From: Calothrix brevissima NIES-22
GTDB taxonomy: Bacteria > Cyanobacteriota > Cyanobacteriia > Cyanobacteriales > Nostocaceae
NCBI RefSeq assembly: GCF_002367995.1
Contig: NZ_AP018207.1
Span: 5,693,963-5,757,962, forward strand
Direction: 5' to 3'
Length of the DNA: 64,000 bases
The position numbers and the translations under genes were made by a program. Each line of letters starts with the position of its first letter. Position 1 is the first letter of the stretch. The notes under the pieces are model-generated. The model was not told the origin of the DNA. It worked only from the letters and a program-made list of their open reading frames with translations, and searched no databases. Of this stretch, positions 8,220 through 16,716 are shown piece after piece.

Positions 8220-10430
8220 ATGAGCGTGAACGATACTGCACACACAGATAATTTTGCTTGGAATCGGCAAGTATATCACCGATTAAAACTTGCTTTGAGT
8301 CTGAATTTACGAAGACAAATATTTATCGCAGTTTGTGATGATTTACACTTAAGAAATCAAATAGCGGCGCGGTTGCATTCTACCTTGGCTTATCCTGTGG
8401 GGCAAGTTTTATATCAGCCTGATGATAGCCTAGAAAGTAGTACAGCAGCCTATCCACGCCTTGCAACTTTACGTTTAAATCTCAGCGATCCTAATCTGAT
8501 AGCTCAAATTAATCAATGGTTGGCGAATTATCCACCACCAAATATTGGAGCATCAAAAGATACCCCAGGTAGACCTTTACCCGTACCTGCTTTTCAAATT
8601 GTGGGTGTAGAACTACTGACTAGACAGTCAGTAGCTATTCAACGGATGTTTTTACACCATCTGCGGGTGATTGAGGAATATTTATCTAGCGAAAAAACCA
8701 GTAGCTTTTTAGAAGCGAGTATACTTTTATGGGTACCGCGTCCTTGGTTGTCGGCGATTCAGCAGTCAGCGCCACAGTTTTGGCATAGCCGTACTGGTGT
8801 ATTTTATTTTGCGGGAGATCCCACACCTACAGTACAACATCCAGACTATTCAGAACGGTTTGCAAGTTCGAGAAATTTAGATTTTGATGATTTTCAACCA
8901 TCGATTTTAGAAGAAGTACCTATCCCAGCAGAACTAGAAGCTGCAAAGGATAGGGAACTCGACTTGGAAGAGAATTTTGATTTTCCTGCTGATGAACCAG
9001 TCAATCACCAACAGTCACAAGAAGAAGTTGCTTTACCAACAGAACTTCTGAAAGTTGAGGTAAATCCGGAATTACATTCGGCAAATAATAGCGAAAATTA
9101 TTTGGAATCGCTGCCATCTTTATCTCATATTAGTAAACAATTATCTGAACTAGTATTAACAACAATTAATACAAAAATTCTGGCGGATGATGAGGAGATT
9201 TCCCAAGCGCAGCAAATGCTGGCGGAGATTGAGCGATTACACGCAGAAAATGCTCCGGGAGAAGCGCTAGGTGCTGCTTATCATAAATTAGGCAATTTTT
9301 ATCGTCTGCGGATCGAACAAGGACAGGTAACTGCGGAAAATTTGATGGTAGCTATTATTGCTTACCAAGAGTCAATCACTTTTGATGATACTTCACCTCA
9401 ATTACCAGATATCTTAAATGATTTGGGTACGCTTTATTGGATGTTATATCGTACTCCATCGGCACCAGAAGAGGGACAAACTTATATAGAACAGGGAATA
9501 GAATTTTATAAGTTAGCGTTAAAGCTAATCTCACCACAAACTCACCCAGAAACTTATGCGCGGGTACAAAATAATTTAGGTACGGCTTATGGAGATTTAG
9601 CGAGATTTGCTCATCCACCAGATTGTTGGCAACAAGCAGTAATAGCTTATAACGAAGCGTTGCGCTATCGTACAGTGGCGATGGAACCGTTAAAGTATGC
9701 GGCTTGTCAGAATAATTTAGGTACGGCTTATTGGCATTTGGGACAATATAATCAACCTGTAGTGAATTTAAAAAAAGCGATCGCATCTTACAATCTCGCA
9801 TTGGCTCACTACAACCCACAAGATGAACCGCTCAAGTATGGCATGATTCAAAATAACATCGGCACTGCCTATTGGAATCTGGCACAATACGAGCAACCGG
9901 CGCACAATCTGCGGATGGCGATTGATGTTTACTGTGATGCACTCAAATATCGTACAGCTGCAACTGTTCCTAGTGGCTGTGCTGCAACCCAAAATAATTT
10001 AGGTACGGCTTATTGGCATTTAGCTAATCTTTCTCAAACACCTAAAGAAGACAAATATAATTATCTACGATTGTGCATTGCTGCTTATGATGAAGCTTTA
10101 GCTTTAGCACATTCACTTAATCCTGCTGCTTTAAGTTTTGATGTGTTAGCTACTCATAATAATTTAGGGTTAGCTCATTATCAAATTGCTACAGATCAGT
10201 ATTTTAATAGTGATAAAACACAGCGTTCTCAGCATTTAGAAGCTGCATTAAATAATCATTTACAAGCTTTAAATGGATTGAGCAAACAACCAGAAGCTTA
10301 TCAAACTACATTTTCTTATGTGGTAAAAACAGTCCGCGCTTTCCATAGCGAATTAGGAATCCAAGGACAAAATTTAGCTTTATCGAAAGTGCCGGCGCAG
10401 ATGTTACCAGAAATTTTACCGAAGTTGTAG
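8220..10430 (+). CDS. TPR-repeat protein with cyanobacterial N-terminal domain
   Basis: 736 residues. Residues 1-220 resemble an alpha/beta nucleotide-handling fold (RRQIFIAVCDDLHLRNQIAARL, LLTRQSVAIQRMFLHHL) but show no intact Walker A loop. Residues 225-300 are an acidic linker. From about 325 to 690 there are tetratricopeptide repeats with the recurring core NNLGTAYWHLAQY spaced about 45-50 residues apart (Asn-Asn-Leu/Ile-Gly). Such arrays are protein-interaction scaffolds, here cytoplasmic because no signal or membrane segment is seen. No enzyme domain is visible, and the gene stands alone with IS material downstream. The partner is unknown. Confidence 0.75.
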   Translation: MSVNDTAHTDNFAWNRQVYHRLKLALSLNLRRQIFIAVCDDLHLRNQIAARLHSTLAYPVGQVLYQPDDSLESSTAAYPRLATLRLNLSDPNLIAQINQWLANYPPPNIGASKDTPGRPLPVPAFQIVGVELLTRQSVAIQRMFLHHLRVIEEYLSSEKTSSFLEASILLWVPRPWLSAIQQSAPQFWHSRTGVFYFAGDPTPTVQHPDYSERFASSRNLDFDDFQPSILEEVPIPAELEAAKDRELDLEENFDFPADEPVNHQQSQEEVALPTELLKVEVNPELHSANNSENYLESLPSLSHISKQLSELVLTTINTKILADDEEISQAQQMLAEIERLHAENAPGEALGAAYHKLGNFYRLRIEQGQVTAENLMVAIIAYQESITFDDTSPQLPDILNDLGTLYWMLYRTPSAPEEGQTYIEQGIEFYKLALKLISPQTHPETYARVQNNLGTAYGDLARFAHPPDCWQQAVIAYNEALRYRTVAMEPLKYAACQNNLGTAYWHLGQYNQPVVNLKKAIASYNLALAHYNPQDEPLKYGMIQNNIGTAYWNLAQYEQPAHNLRMAIDVYCDALKYRTAATVPSGCAATQNNLGTAYWHLANLSQTPKEDKYNYLRLCIAAYDEALALAHSLNPAALSFDVLATHNNLGLAHYQIATDQYFNSDKTQRSQHLEAALNNHLQALNGLSKQPEAYQTTFSYVVKTVRAFHSELGIQGQNLALSKVPAQMLPEILPKL

Positions 10431-10554
10431 ATACAGCAATTTCCGAGTTATACGGCAATAAGGTTCAGTTAGCGTCAAAAATCTTAAAATGGCGTAGCGA
10501 CTGTCTTGAATGTCAAGCGATCGTTAACAAAAAAGTGGTGGTGGAAACATTGAC

Positions 10555-10682
10555 GCAACTGAGGATCGCTGCGCTAGATTCGGCGGTGTCTGGTACGGGC
10601 TACAAGGCTTGTGGCTATGTAGTCTAGATAGTCACAGCCCGCACCAGACACTCCTGCGATGCACCGAATCTTCCTCAGTTGC
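10555..10682. repeat. 128-bp hairpin element (MITE-like)
   Basis: Outer arms GCAACTGAGGAT (10555-10566) and CCTCAGTTGC (10673-10682), middle arms GTGTCTGGTACGGGCT (10586-10601) and AGCCCGCACCAGACAC (10636-10651), and inner GTGGCTAT/ATAGTCAC nest almost to the centre. It lies in the 352-bp spacer between the TPR gene and the IS110 transposase. The remainder of that spacer shows nothing identifiable. Confidence 0.8.
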
Positions 10683-10782
10683 TGGATTTCCCGTTGAGGC
10701 AAAAAAAGAGCATGAAAAATTGACCCAAGTCATGCGATCGCCTACTCGTGTCAGCTAGTATTGTATAAAAAAGGTTGCAGTG

Positions 10783-11751
10783 CTAAGAATTAACAATTGT
10801 TTTCTTGTTATCAGAAATGCACCAAGGCAAATTATCTCGAACCATTGCATTTAAAATGACTAACATTTTATGAACACAAGCGGTCAGAGCAAGTTTTTTT
10901 GATTTACCACGCTCAACAAGCCGTTCATAAAAAGCTTTGATAACTGGATTATGACGCATTGCAACAACAGCACCCATATAAAGAGTGGCACGAACATGAG
11001 CACGACCACCGTTAATCATACGCTTACCTTTGTGTTGCCCACTATCATGATTAATAGGTGCAACACCAACTAGACGCGAGATTTGTTTGGCAGTTAATTG
11101 ACCGAGTTCTGGTAAGTCAGAAACTAGGGTTGTAGAAATAACTTGACCAATACCAGGAGTAGTTTTGAGGAAATTGACCTTATTAATCCATTGTTGATTT
11201 TTTTGAGTTAATTGCTCAATTTCTTGGTTAAGTTGTTTTAGACGACCTTCAAGATATTCAATATGTGCTTCAATATCTGCCAATGCTTTGCCACGAGAGC
11301 GTGAGCGACGATTTTTCTCCGCAGTTTGGATTTCAACTAATTGTCTTCTGCGACTAATCAACTCTCCTAATTGACGCGCCTCTTCGGATTGAATTGGTAA
11401 AACCTGGGGTTTCATTGCTTCCCCAAATTGTGCCAGAATTTGTGCATCAATAGCATCAGTTTTAGCCAGCCTTCCTGTAGCTTTGGCAAAATCTCTTCCC
11501 ATGCGAGGATTAATTAATGCTACTGGTAAAAGTGCTGCTTGCAATTGAATGATAAGTTCTGTTTCTAAACCTCCTGTTGCTTCTAACACAATCAGATTTA
11601 AATCATAGGATTTGAGTTGTTCTACTAGATGAGATATTTCTACTTCTGTGTTAGCAACTTTCAATGCTTTACCCAAAGGACGGATGTAAACATCAAGAGC
11701 GGCTTTACTCACATCAATGCCTACCCATTGAGAAATATTTTCCATTGTCAA
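10783..11751 (-). CDS. IS110-family transposase (DEDD, Tnp_20)
   Basis: 322 residues. The N-terminal RuvC-like DEDD domain begins WVGIDVSKAALDVYI (first Asp at D13), continues with LIVLEATGGLE (Glu), and has TDAIDAQILAQFGE (the Asp pair). A central coiled-coil (about residues 140-185) precedes the C-terminal Tnp_20 domain: TTPGIGQVISTTLVSDLPEL, RLVGVAPINHDSGQHKGK and GGRAHVRATLYMGA, which includes the conserved catalytic-serine region. The length is normal and the frame is intact, so it may be active. IS110 elements integrate with an element-encoded bridge RNA and have no classical terminal repeats, so the ends cannot be fixed here. The ATG at 11745 (MENISQW) is an equally good start. Confidence 0.92.
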   Translation of the reverse strand: MTMENISQWVGIDVSKAALDVYIRPLGKALKVANTEVEISHLVEQLKSYDLNLIVLEATGGLETELIIQLQAALLPVALINPRMGRDFAKATGRLAKTDAIDAQILAQFGEAMKPQVLPIQSEEARQLGELISRRRQLVEIQTAEKNRRSRSRGKALADIEAHIEYLEGRLKQLNQEIEQLTQKNQQWINKVNFLKTTPGIGQVISTTLVSDLPELGQLTAKQISRLVGVAPINHDSGQHKGKRMINGGRAHVRATLYMGAVVAMRHNPVIKAFYERLVERGKSKKLALTACVHKMLVILNAMVRDNLPWCISDNKKTIVNS

Positions 11752-11990
11752 CTCTCAACTAATTTCTGTACTTTTTTTTGAATTCATCCCCTTGATTTAA
11801 CTCATCCTTGCCCGATACGGACTGTATACTTTAAATATCAGTATTTAAAGATTTGACCCCGGCGACTGTTCGAGTTCTGTCAACGAGATTGTTGTAGTGA
11901 CCCATGCTACGAAGCGGTCTATGATGACCAAGGTTGGGACGGTCTACTACTATTTCTAAGATACAAGGTTGGGTTGAGGAACGAAACCCA
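11752..11990 (-). ncRNA. Candidate bridge RNA leader of the IS110 element
   Basis: About 240 bp upstream of the transposase on the same strand carries no ORF but several stems. On the minus strand AGACCG and GGTC/GACC pairings surround 11925-11955, and GTAG/CTAC closes a loop around 11898-11914. A perfect CTTTAAATA-TCAG-TATTTAAAG hairpin lies at 11829-11850. In the IS110 group the non-coding end before the transposase encodes the bridge RNA, so the placement fits. I did not identify the donor or target loops. The outer limit is set by a TTGGGTT palindromic repeat that begins near 11963. Confidence 0.45.
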
Positions 11991-12040
11991 ACATCTCCGG
12001 AGGCTTGTTGGCTTGAACGCAGTGAAACCCAACCTAAAAT
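11963..12040. repeat. Dispersed GGTTGGGTT / AACCCAACC palindromic repeat
   Basis: GGTTGGGTTgaggaacgAAACCCAAC is followed by a second copy ending GTGAAACCCAACC. A related copy is at 13718-13738. At 12127-12163 there is a further hairpin (GGAAAGTCA / TGACTTTCC). Nothing else is visible up to 12291. Confidence 0.75.
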
Positions 12041-12291
12041 TTATCCTTAACTAAACTGTATTGAGTTATCCGGGACTACCAATAAATAAAATCCCCACAA
12101 CATCAGAATAATTATTGTTATGGAGGGGAAAGTCAGATCTGCTGTAGGCAGCCTTGACTTTCCTGTTTGTAGTAAGTTGAAAAGTCACATTTTAGAATGC
12201 AGATTGGTAAGCTAAAACACATTTAATTTGCATCATAAATATTGACTTTTATCAATCTACTAGTACCCAACTGTTTTTTTGTTAGCTTTGT

Positions 12292-12729
12292 TTAACCTGC
12301 GGCTAGTTTTGCCACCGTTACTGCTAGTTCAGATGGATTGTAGATATCTGTAATAACTTGCGAACAACGCATACAAGCGGCTTTCCCTTCTTGTTTCCAC
12401 CATCGGCAATCCCGACGAATAGAACAGGCAGGTAATTCTTCTGTGACAACAGGTAATTGTTCCGCAATTTGTTTTGCTAGACGACAATCTTTGCCATCAA
12501 AATGCAGACAAGCGTGATTAACGCAAGGTGTTGCCATCCGAAAAATTTCGGTGGGTGTAACTGGACTAGCCTTTGCTATCAGTTCGTCTGTGACAGGTTG
12601 GGGTTGCTTTAAATAAGCCACACGAGGTTCTGCAACTGTGCCACCGACAACTCCGAAAACCATGCTATCGACAGAATCAGCTCTGGCGCTAGGGCAAAGT
12701 GTAGTTTTTTGAGTAGCAGTTTCTTCCAT
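12292..12729 (-). CDS. Cys-rich protein paired with GG-leader peptide gene
   Basis: 145 residues. The N-terminal part contains VDSMVFGVVGGTVAEPRVAY and VTDELIAKASPVTPTEIFRM. The C-terminal half has eight cysteines: CVNHAC, KDC, PAC, RDC and ACMRC, with two nearby histidines. The paired CxxC/CxxxxC spacing suggests a zinc or iron-sulfur site. The protein is soluble, with no signal peptide, and I recognise no named family. It lies 65 bp downstream of the GG-leader peptide gene on the same strand, so co-transcription is likely. It could be a maturation, immunity or regulatory partner of that peptide; this is inference from position only. Confidence 0.6.
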   Translation of the reverse strand: MEETATQKTTLCPSARADSVDSMVFGVVGGTVAEPRVAYLKQPQPVTDELIAKASPVTPTEIFRMATPCVNHACLHFDGKDCRLAKQIAEQLPVVTEELPACSIRRDCRWWKQEGKAACMRCSQVITDIYNPSELAVTVAKLAAG

Positions 12730-12794
12730 TTATTGAGCCAACTCAAAGATGATTTGAGACTGAAAATTTACTGACAATTTCACGAATTATTGAT

Positions 12795-13151
12795 TTAAGC
12801 CTCAGGAGGATTGGGATTAATAACTACACCATGTATTATTGGCGGTAATGGAGTCGGCTGAGGGTAAGGATTAATCACTACTCCTTGTATTATGGGGGGT
12901 TTAACAACCACGCCATGTACTTTGGGAAATGGAGGATAAGGGTGACAAGGTGTAGGTACTAAGGGCGGTTTAATAATTACACCATGTACTATAGTATTAA
13001 TCGATGTTCCACCTGAAATGCTGTTTGCTTCTTCATCACTTAGGGTGATGATTAAAGCTTCACTCCGGCGTGCCAATGCATTATTTACTGCATCATCAAT
13101 CAAGTCGTTAATTTCAAACTGACTGTTACACTGTTTTTTCTTGTTGCTCAT
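12795..13151 (-). CDS. GG-leader peptide with four HGVV-type repeats (RiPP-like precursor candidate)
   Basis: 118 residues. Residues 1-48 look like a leader: a charged helix (FEINDLIDDAVNNALARRSE) leads to LSDEEANSISGG, similar in form to double-glycine leaders of cyanobacterial ribosomal peptides. The remaining about 70 residues carry four copies of a nine-residue unit (VHGVIIKPP, VHGVVVKPP, IQGVVINPY, IHGVVINPN) separated by Pro-rich spacers; only one Cys is in this part. A good AGAAGGA ribosome-binding site precedes the ATG. No modification enzyme or C39 peptidase transporter is in the window, so precursor status is inferred. A short secreted structural repeat protein is the alternative. 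Confidence 0.55.
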   Translation of the reverse strand: MSNKKKQCNSQFEINDLIDDAVNNALARRSEALIITLSDEEANSISGGTSINTIVHGVIIKPPLVPTPCHPYPPFPKVHGVVVKPPIIQGVVINPYPQPTPLPPIIHGVVINPNPPEA

Positions 13152-14188
13152 GTTGATTTTCCTTCTCTGGATTGAGAATTAAAATTGAAATATGTTTAGG
13201 TCTAAATATTTGAGATGCAAGGATTTGGCAGACAGGATTTTCGATTATTCCTGAATGCTGATGATTTTATTGCACTTCGCTTGTCAAAATTCAGTAGTTA
13301 GTTTTGAGGCAGTACTTTGGAGCGCCAAGGCTTTGGACGGCACGCCCTACTTTCCGCAGCAAGCGAGTGGTGTCAGATCTCTCGACAGCCAGGTAAGTGC
13401 CATTTCCCTAAGAGGTTCTCGGAGAGTAGCCGTAAGCGTCAGTTATTTTGGTATTTGGTTTAATGCTCTATCCGCTTATGAGTGCGGTTATTAGTTGTTT
13501 TGCCAATGACTACTGACCACTGACAAAAACTCTCTTATTTTGTATCTATGCTGTTTAGTTGAAAAATCTTATTTCATAATATAACTGTTTTGTTCATACT
13601 TTTGTAGCCAATTTGGCGTAAAAATTATCAACTTTAATATCAATACTATTTGCAATGATCAAAATTTTGGTGAATTGATAAGTTTCACTTTGTTCAACCG
13701 CAACGAGCGCTCGGAAATGTTGGGTTTCGTTCCTCAAACTAATCTACGCATTTGCCAATTTTTAGCGCTAATAATATTGCTATTTCTTTTAATCGCCTGA
13801 TTTATTGGCGTACTTGGCATGACAGTTGCTACCCTGTAGGAAGCCGCTAGTTTGCTGCAACGCTCTGCGAATGTGTCTACAAGTCTGGCAAGCAAAAGTA
13901 CTGCATCTTATTGGCAGTTGGTTTTATCTGTGATGATAATTAAACATATCTTCGTATAGGATTAGCATAACTGAACAATATTGTCATATAGTAGTGTAGT
14001 GGCACTACTTGAAAAATAAGTCAATAATTGGCAATTTCCTTGATAAATCATCTTTTAACCAGATCTTATCAATTTATTAAGGAATCATTATTATTTTTTA
14101 TTTAATTATTTTTTTTCAAAAAAACTTACTTAATATAAAAAATACCAGCTAACCCAGGGCAGTAAAATTTAGATTAATTCTGCAATTT
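13152..14188. other. 1-kb intergenic region with dispersed repeats, no gene
   Basis: A 79-codon frame at 13255-13494 lies largely within repeat-derived sequence and is not supported. Recognisable pieces are a TGTTGGGTTTCGTTCCTCAA repeat half (13718-13738) and, at 13828-13890, an inverted diverged copy of the 7370-7412 repeat (CAGTTGCTACCCTG, then GGAAGCCGCT and GTCTACAAGTC). The last 200 bp are strongly AT-rich and probably hold the promoter of the following gene. Confidence 0.6.
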
Positions 14189-15772
14189 ATGGCTCAAAAT
14201 TCAATCTCTTCTGGTGCTTCTCCACAAAATTTAATTGATCATCAAGCTGATAACTATCGGTTAGCAGTAGATGCGGAGGATTGGGAATTACGAATAGCAA
14301 ATTTAGTGGGTTTGTCAGCAGAACCTGTTGCTACTGATGGGGAAGTGACAGCAGAACCAGTACATCAACCACCATTACCACCTGAACCAATAGCAGAGAA
14401 AACAGAACAGCCATTATCAACAAATCCCTTTGCCAAGTTAGGTTTGGTAGGTACTGCTACTTTTATTTTAGTTATATTGACTGGTGGCTTTTTAACGCAA
14501 ATTATGAGCAGTAATGAGCAACAACCCAGAAATAAGCAAATTGCAGTTCAACAAACTCCATCGCTAAATACACAACAATCGAGAGAAGCAGAATTAGAGG
14601 AAAAAGTCGAGACGCTAAAAACAAAATTAGCTTTGACAGAACAAGCCCAGGCGGTGAAATTAGCACAACAACAACTCAGAAATGGAAAACAGATAGCGTC
14701 TGCTGAGTCACGGGTTCCCCAGACTTCACGAGTGGATAATTCTGTGAGACAAACACCGGTACCAACAGCAACAGTTTACGTACCTCGCATAGTCACAGTT
14801 GAACGGATTGTGAAATCTCCCTCTGTACCCATCGCGCCAACTGTACCACCATCGCTACCAATTATTCCTAACCCACAACCTCAAGCATTAGTCCCTGCCA
14901 CTCCATCATCGCCATCGCCGCCTAATCCTTGGCAAACTTGGCAAAGTTTAGCAAAGTTAGGTAGCTATGGAGAGGTGGGTAATAGCGATCGCAATTATCA
15001 AAATACAACACCTCAACCACAACCTAACAGCGATCGCCAAGAACAACAAGCAACAAACCCCGAACCGGAAACAACACCAAAGCCAGCAACGGCTAGAATC
15101 AGTCAAGGAATCAGTCAAAATCCCAAAACTTTAGCTGTTGGGAGTAATGCAAAGGCTGTGTTAGCGACGGCTGTATTTGGCGAAACTTCTGCTAATTCGG
15201 CAGATAAAGAAAATGCAAATATCTTTGTAGTGCGGTTAAAAGAACCATTAAAAGGGATAGATGGCGCGATCGCTATTCCGGCAAACACGGAAATATTAAC
15301 ACAAATGAGTGCCTTATCTGACCAAGGTTTAGTCAAACTAGAGGTCATGAAACTAATTATGCCAGTTCAAGGGCAACTTACAGAAAGAACTGTACCTCCA
15401 AATACGTTAACCATCCGCGCACCTCAAGGTAAACCGCTAATCGCCAACCAATTTCCTAATAGAGGATCGTCTATTGCTGGTATGGATATTGGACTGTTTG
15501 TTTTAGGTGGTCTTGGTAAAGCAGCAGAGTTAATTAATCGGACTGATTCGCAAGTTGTGACTACTACTGGTTCTACTACTATTGTTAATAGTAGTAATCC
15601 CGATCGTAACATTTTGGCAGGAGTTTTTGAAGGAGGTATGAACACTGTCGTACCGCAAATTGCCCAACGCAATCAACAAGCAATTTCTCAAATGTCTCAA
15701 CGCACTAACGTCTGGTTTCTCCCTGCCGGTACAGCAGTGGAAATTTATGTTAATCAATCTATACAATTTTGA
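14189..15772 (+). CDS. Single-span membrane protein with VirB10/TrbI-like layout
   Basis: 527 residues. Cytoplasmic acidic N-terminus (1-85), one transmembrane helix (about 88-110, VGTATFILVILTGGFL), a coiled-coil (about 128-160), and then a long Pro/Gln/Thr-rich linker. A C-terminal globular region (about 310-527) has beta-rich character: KAVLATAVFGETS, IPANTEILTQMSALSDQGLV and the closing FLPAGTAVEIYVNQSIQF. N-tail, helix, proline-rich linker, beta domain and a GT-x-V-x-I-x-V-N ending match the layout of VirB10/TrbI secretion-channel proteins. No other type IV secretion gene is nearby and sequence similarity is only suggestive. The protein would span the periplasm from the inner membrane. 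Confidence 0.5.
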   Translation: MAQNSISSGASPQNLIDHQADNYRLAVDAEDWELRIANLVGLSAEPVATDGEVTAEPVHQPPLPPEPIAEKTEQPLSTNPFAKLGLVGTATFILVILTGGFLTQIMSSNEQQPRNKQIAVQQTPSLNTQQSREAELEEKVETLKTKLALTEQAQAVKLAQQQLRNGKQIASAESRVPQTSRVDNSVRQTPVPTATVYVPRIVTVERIVKSPSVPIAPTVPPSLPIIPNPQPQALVPATPSSPSPPNPWQTWQSLAKLGSYGEVGNSDRNYQNTTPQPQPNSDRQEQQATNPEPETTPKPATARISQGISQNPKTLAVGSNAKAVLATAVFGETSANSADKENANIFVVRLKEPLKGIDGAIAIPANTEILTQMSALSDQGLVKLEVMKLIMPVQGQLTERTVPPNTLTIRAPQGKPLIANQFPNRGSSIAGMDIGLFVLGGLGKAAELINRTDSQVVTTTGSTTIVNSSNPDRNILAGVFEGGMNTVVPQIAQRNQQAISQMSQRTNVWFLPAGTAVEIYVNQSIQF

Positions 15773-15781
15773 TTTTGGATT

Positions 15782-15811
15782 AAAAAAGGCATCCATTAAT
15801 GAGGACGCCTT
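15782..15811 (-). terminator. Terminator of the DUF3011 gene
   Basis: AAGGCATCC (15786-15794) pairs with GGACGCCTT (15803-15811). Read on the minus strand it is followed by TTTTTTA, so it ends the minus-strand gene at 15863. It lies 10 bp beyond the convergent plus-strand gene and may serve both. Confidence 0.75.
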
Positions 15812-15862
15812 AATACTATTGATTATTTCTTGATCGCACATTTTGGATGCACCCATCAGTCT

Positions 15863-16297
15863 CTATCTGTCGTATCTATCGTATCTGTCATCGCGATCGG
15901 ATCTCTCATTTCTGTTGAATCTGTCATCGCGATCGGATCTCTCATTTCTGTTGAATCTGTCATCGCGATCGGATCTGTCGTATCTATCGTATCGGTTGTA
16001 TCTATTAAATCGGTTCATTGTGCGATCGCCTACAACAAACTGAGCGCGACAGCCATTTCTCACCCAAATACGATTTCTGTTATAGCCCCAATTATCTCGA
16101 CAACTCGCATCAGATAACTGCCTAATTAGTCTAACTCTACCTCTTGTCGGTACGGCACAACTATTACCCCGATTATTATAGCTTTCACAAGTGATTACTT
16201 GTTGCGCTGAAGCCGGAGTAGGAACGCCCAGAATTGTACCAATAGCAATACTAGCAGCCATGAAACTGGCAGCTACTAGTGGAAACTTGGTAAGCAT
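15863..16297 (-). CDS. Secreted DUF3011-type protein with charged repeat tail
   Basis: 144 residues. A clear signal peptide (hydrophobic 5-25, likely cut after PASAQ) is followed by a DUF3011-like domain (about 34-88) with ITCESYNN, VRLIRQLSDASC, NWGYNRNRIWVRNGCRAQF and four cysteines that may form disulfides. The tail from about 92 is made only of Arg, Asp, Asn, Phe, Tyr, Ser and Glu, including tandem copies of the 12-residue unit RSDRDDRFNRNE. The DNA unit is exactly 36 bp and contains GCGATCGG. The protein is periplasmic or extracellular and its function is unknown. The repeat number is likely unstable. Confidence 0.75.
   Translation of the reverse strand: MLTKFPLVAASFMAASIAIGTILGVPTPASAQQVITCESYNNRGNSCAVPTRGRVRLIRQLSDASCRDNWGYNRNRIWVRNGCRAQFVVGDRTMNRFNRYNRYDRYDRSDRDDRFNRNERSDRDDRFNRNERSDRDDRYDRYDR
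15886..15975. repeat. 36-bp coding tandem repeat
   Basis: GCGATCGG recurs at 15893, 15929 and 15965, exactly 36 bp apart, within near-identical units. The units encode the charged tail of the DUF3011 protein on the minus strand. Confidence 0.9.
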
Positions 16298-16716
16298 ATT
16301 AAACGTTCTAAGGTTTGCAAATTATTTATAGGTAAGCTTTATTTTAATGGGAAGTTTGTAATTAAAAATCTATCTAAAGGTCAGACTTTTGGTAGATGTT
16401 GACTAACAATTAGCTGGTCTTTTCTAAAATCTAAAATAATCCCATAAAAGCGAGATTTTGAAATGAATATTCAGCAAAATCCAACTTATCGCTGCTATCG
16501 GATTTTCCCATGACTTTTTGCAAAATGATGTCATTCGCGATCGCTTATTTGGCGGCACATTTAGTATCTTAGATAACCATAGAGTCTGAGTGAGCTAATT
16601 TGCTCATTAGGAAGATAATAACTGATGGATGCCGAAATTCACTCTGTCTAGAGGAAGTTCCCCAGACTAAAGCAATATTTGTAGACTTGTTCTGACAAGC
16701 CAAGCAGATACGACAA
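16298..16716. other. Divergent intergenic region, DUF3011 gene and dps
   Basis: 419 bp with no ORF and no strong hairpin. It must contain the promoters of both flanking genes. I see no convincing -35/-10 pair to report. Confidence 0.4.

Noticed and set aside
10555-10682. Integron attC site
   Set aside because: The arms do not end in the GTTRRRY/RYYYAAC core boxes and no integrase is present.
13255-13494. 79-codon plus-strand frame in the 13.2-14.2 kb spacer
   Set aside because: Made largely of dispersed repeat sequence, with no ribosome-binding site or domain.
15830-16117. Plus-strand Ser/Val/Ile repeat frames opposite the DUF3011 gene
   Set aside because: Shadow of the 36-bp repeat encoding the charged tail on the minus strand; the minus frame has a signal peptide and known domain.
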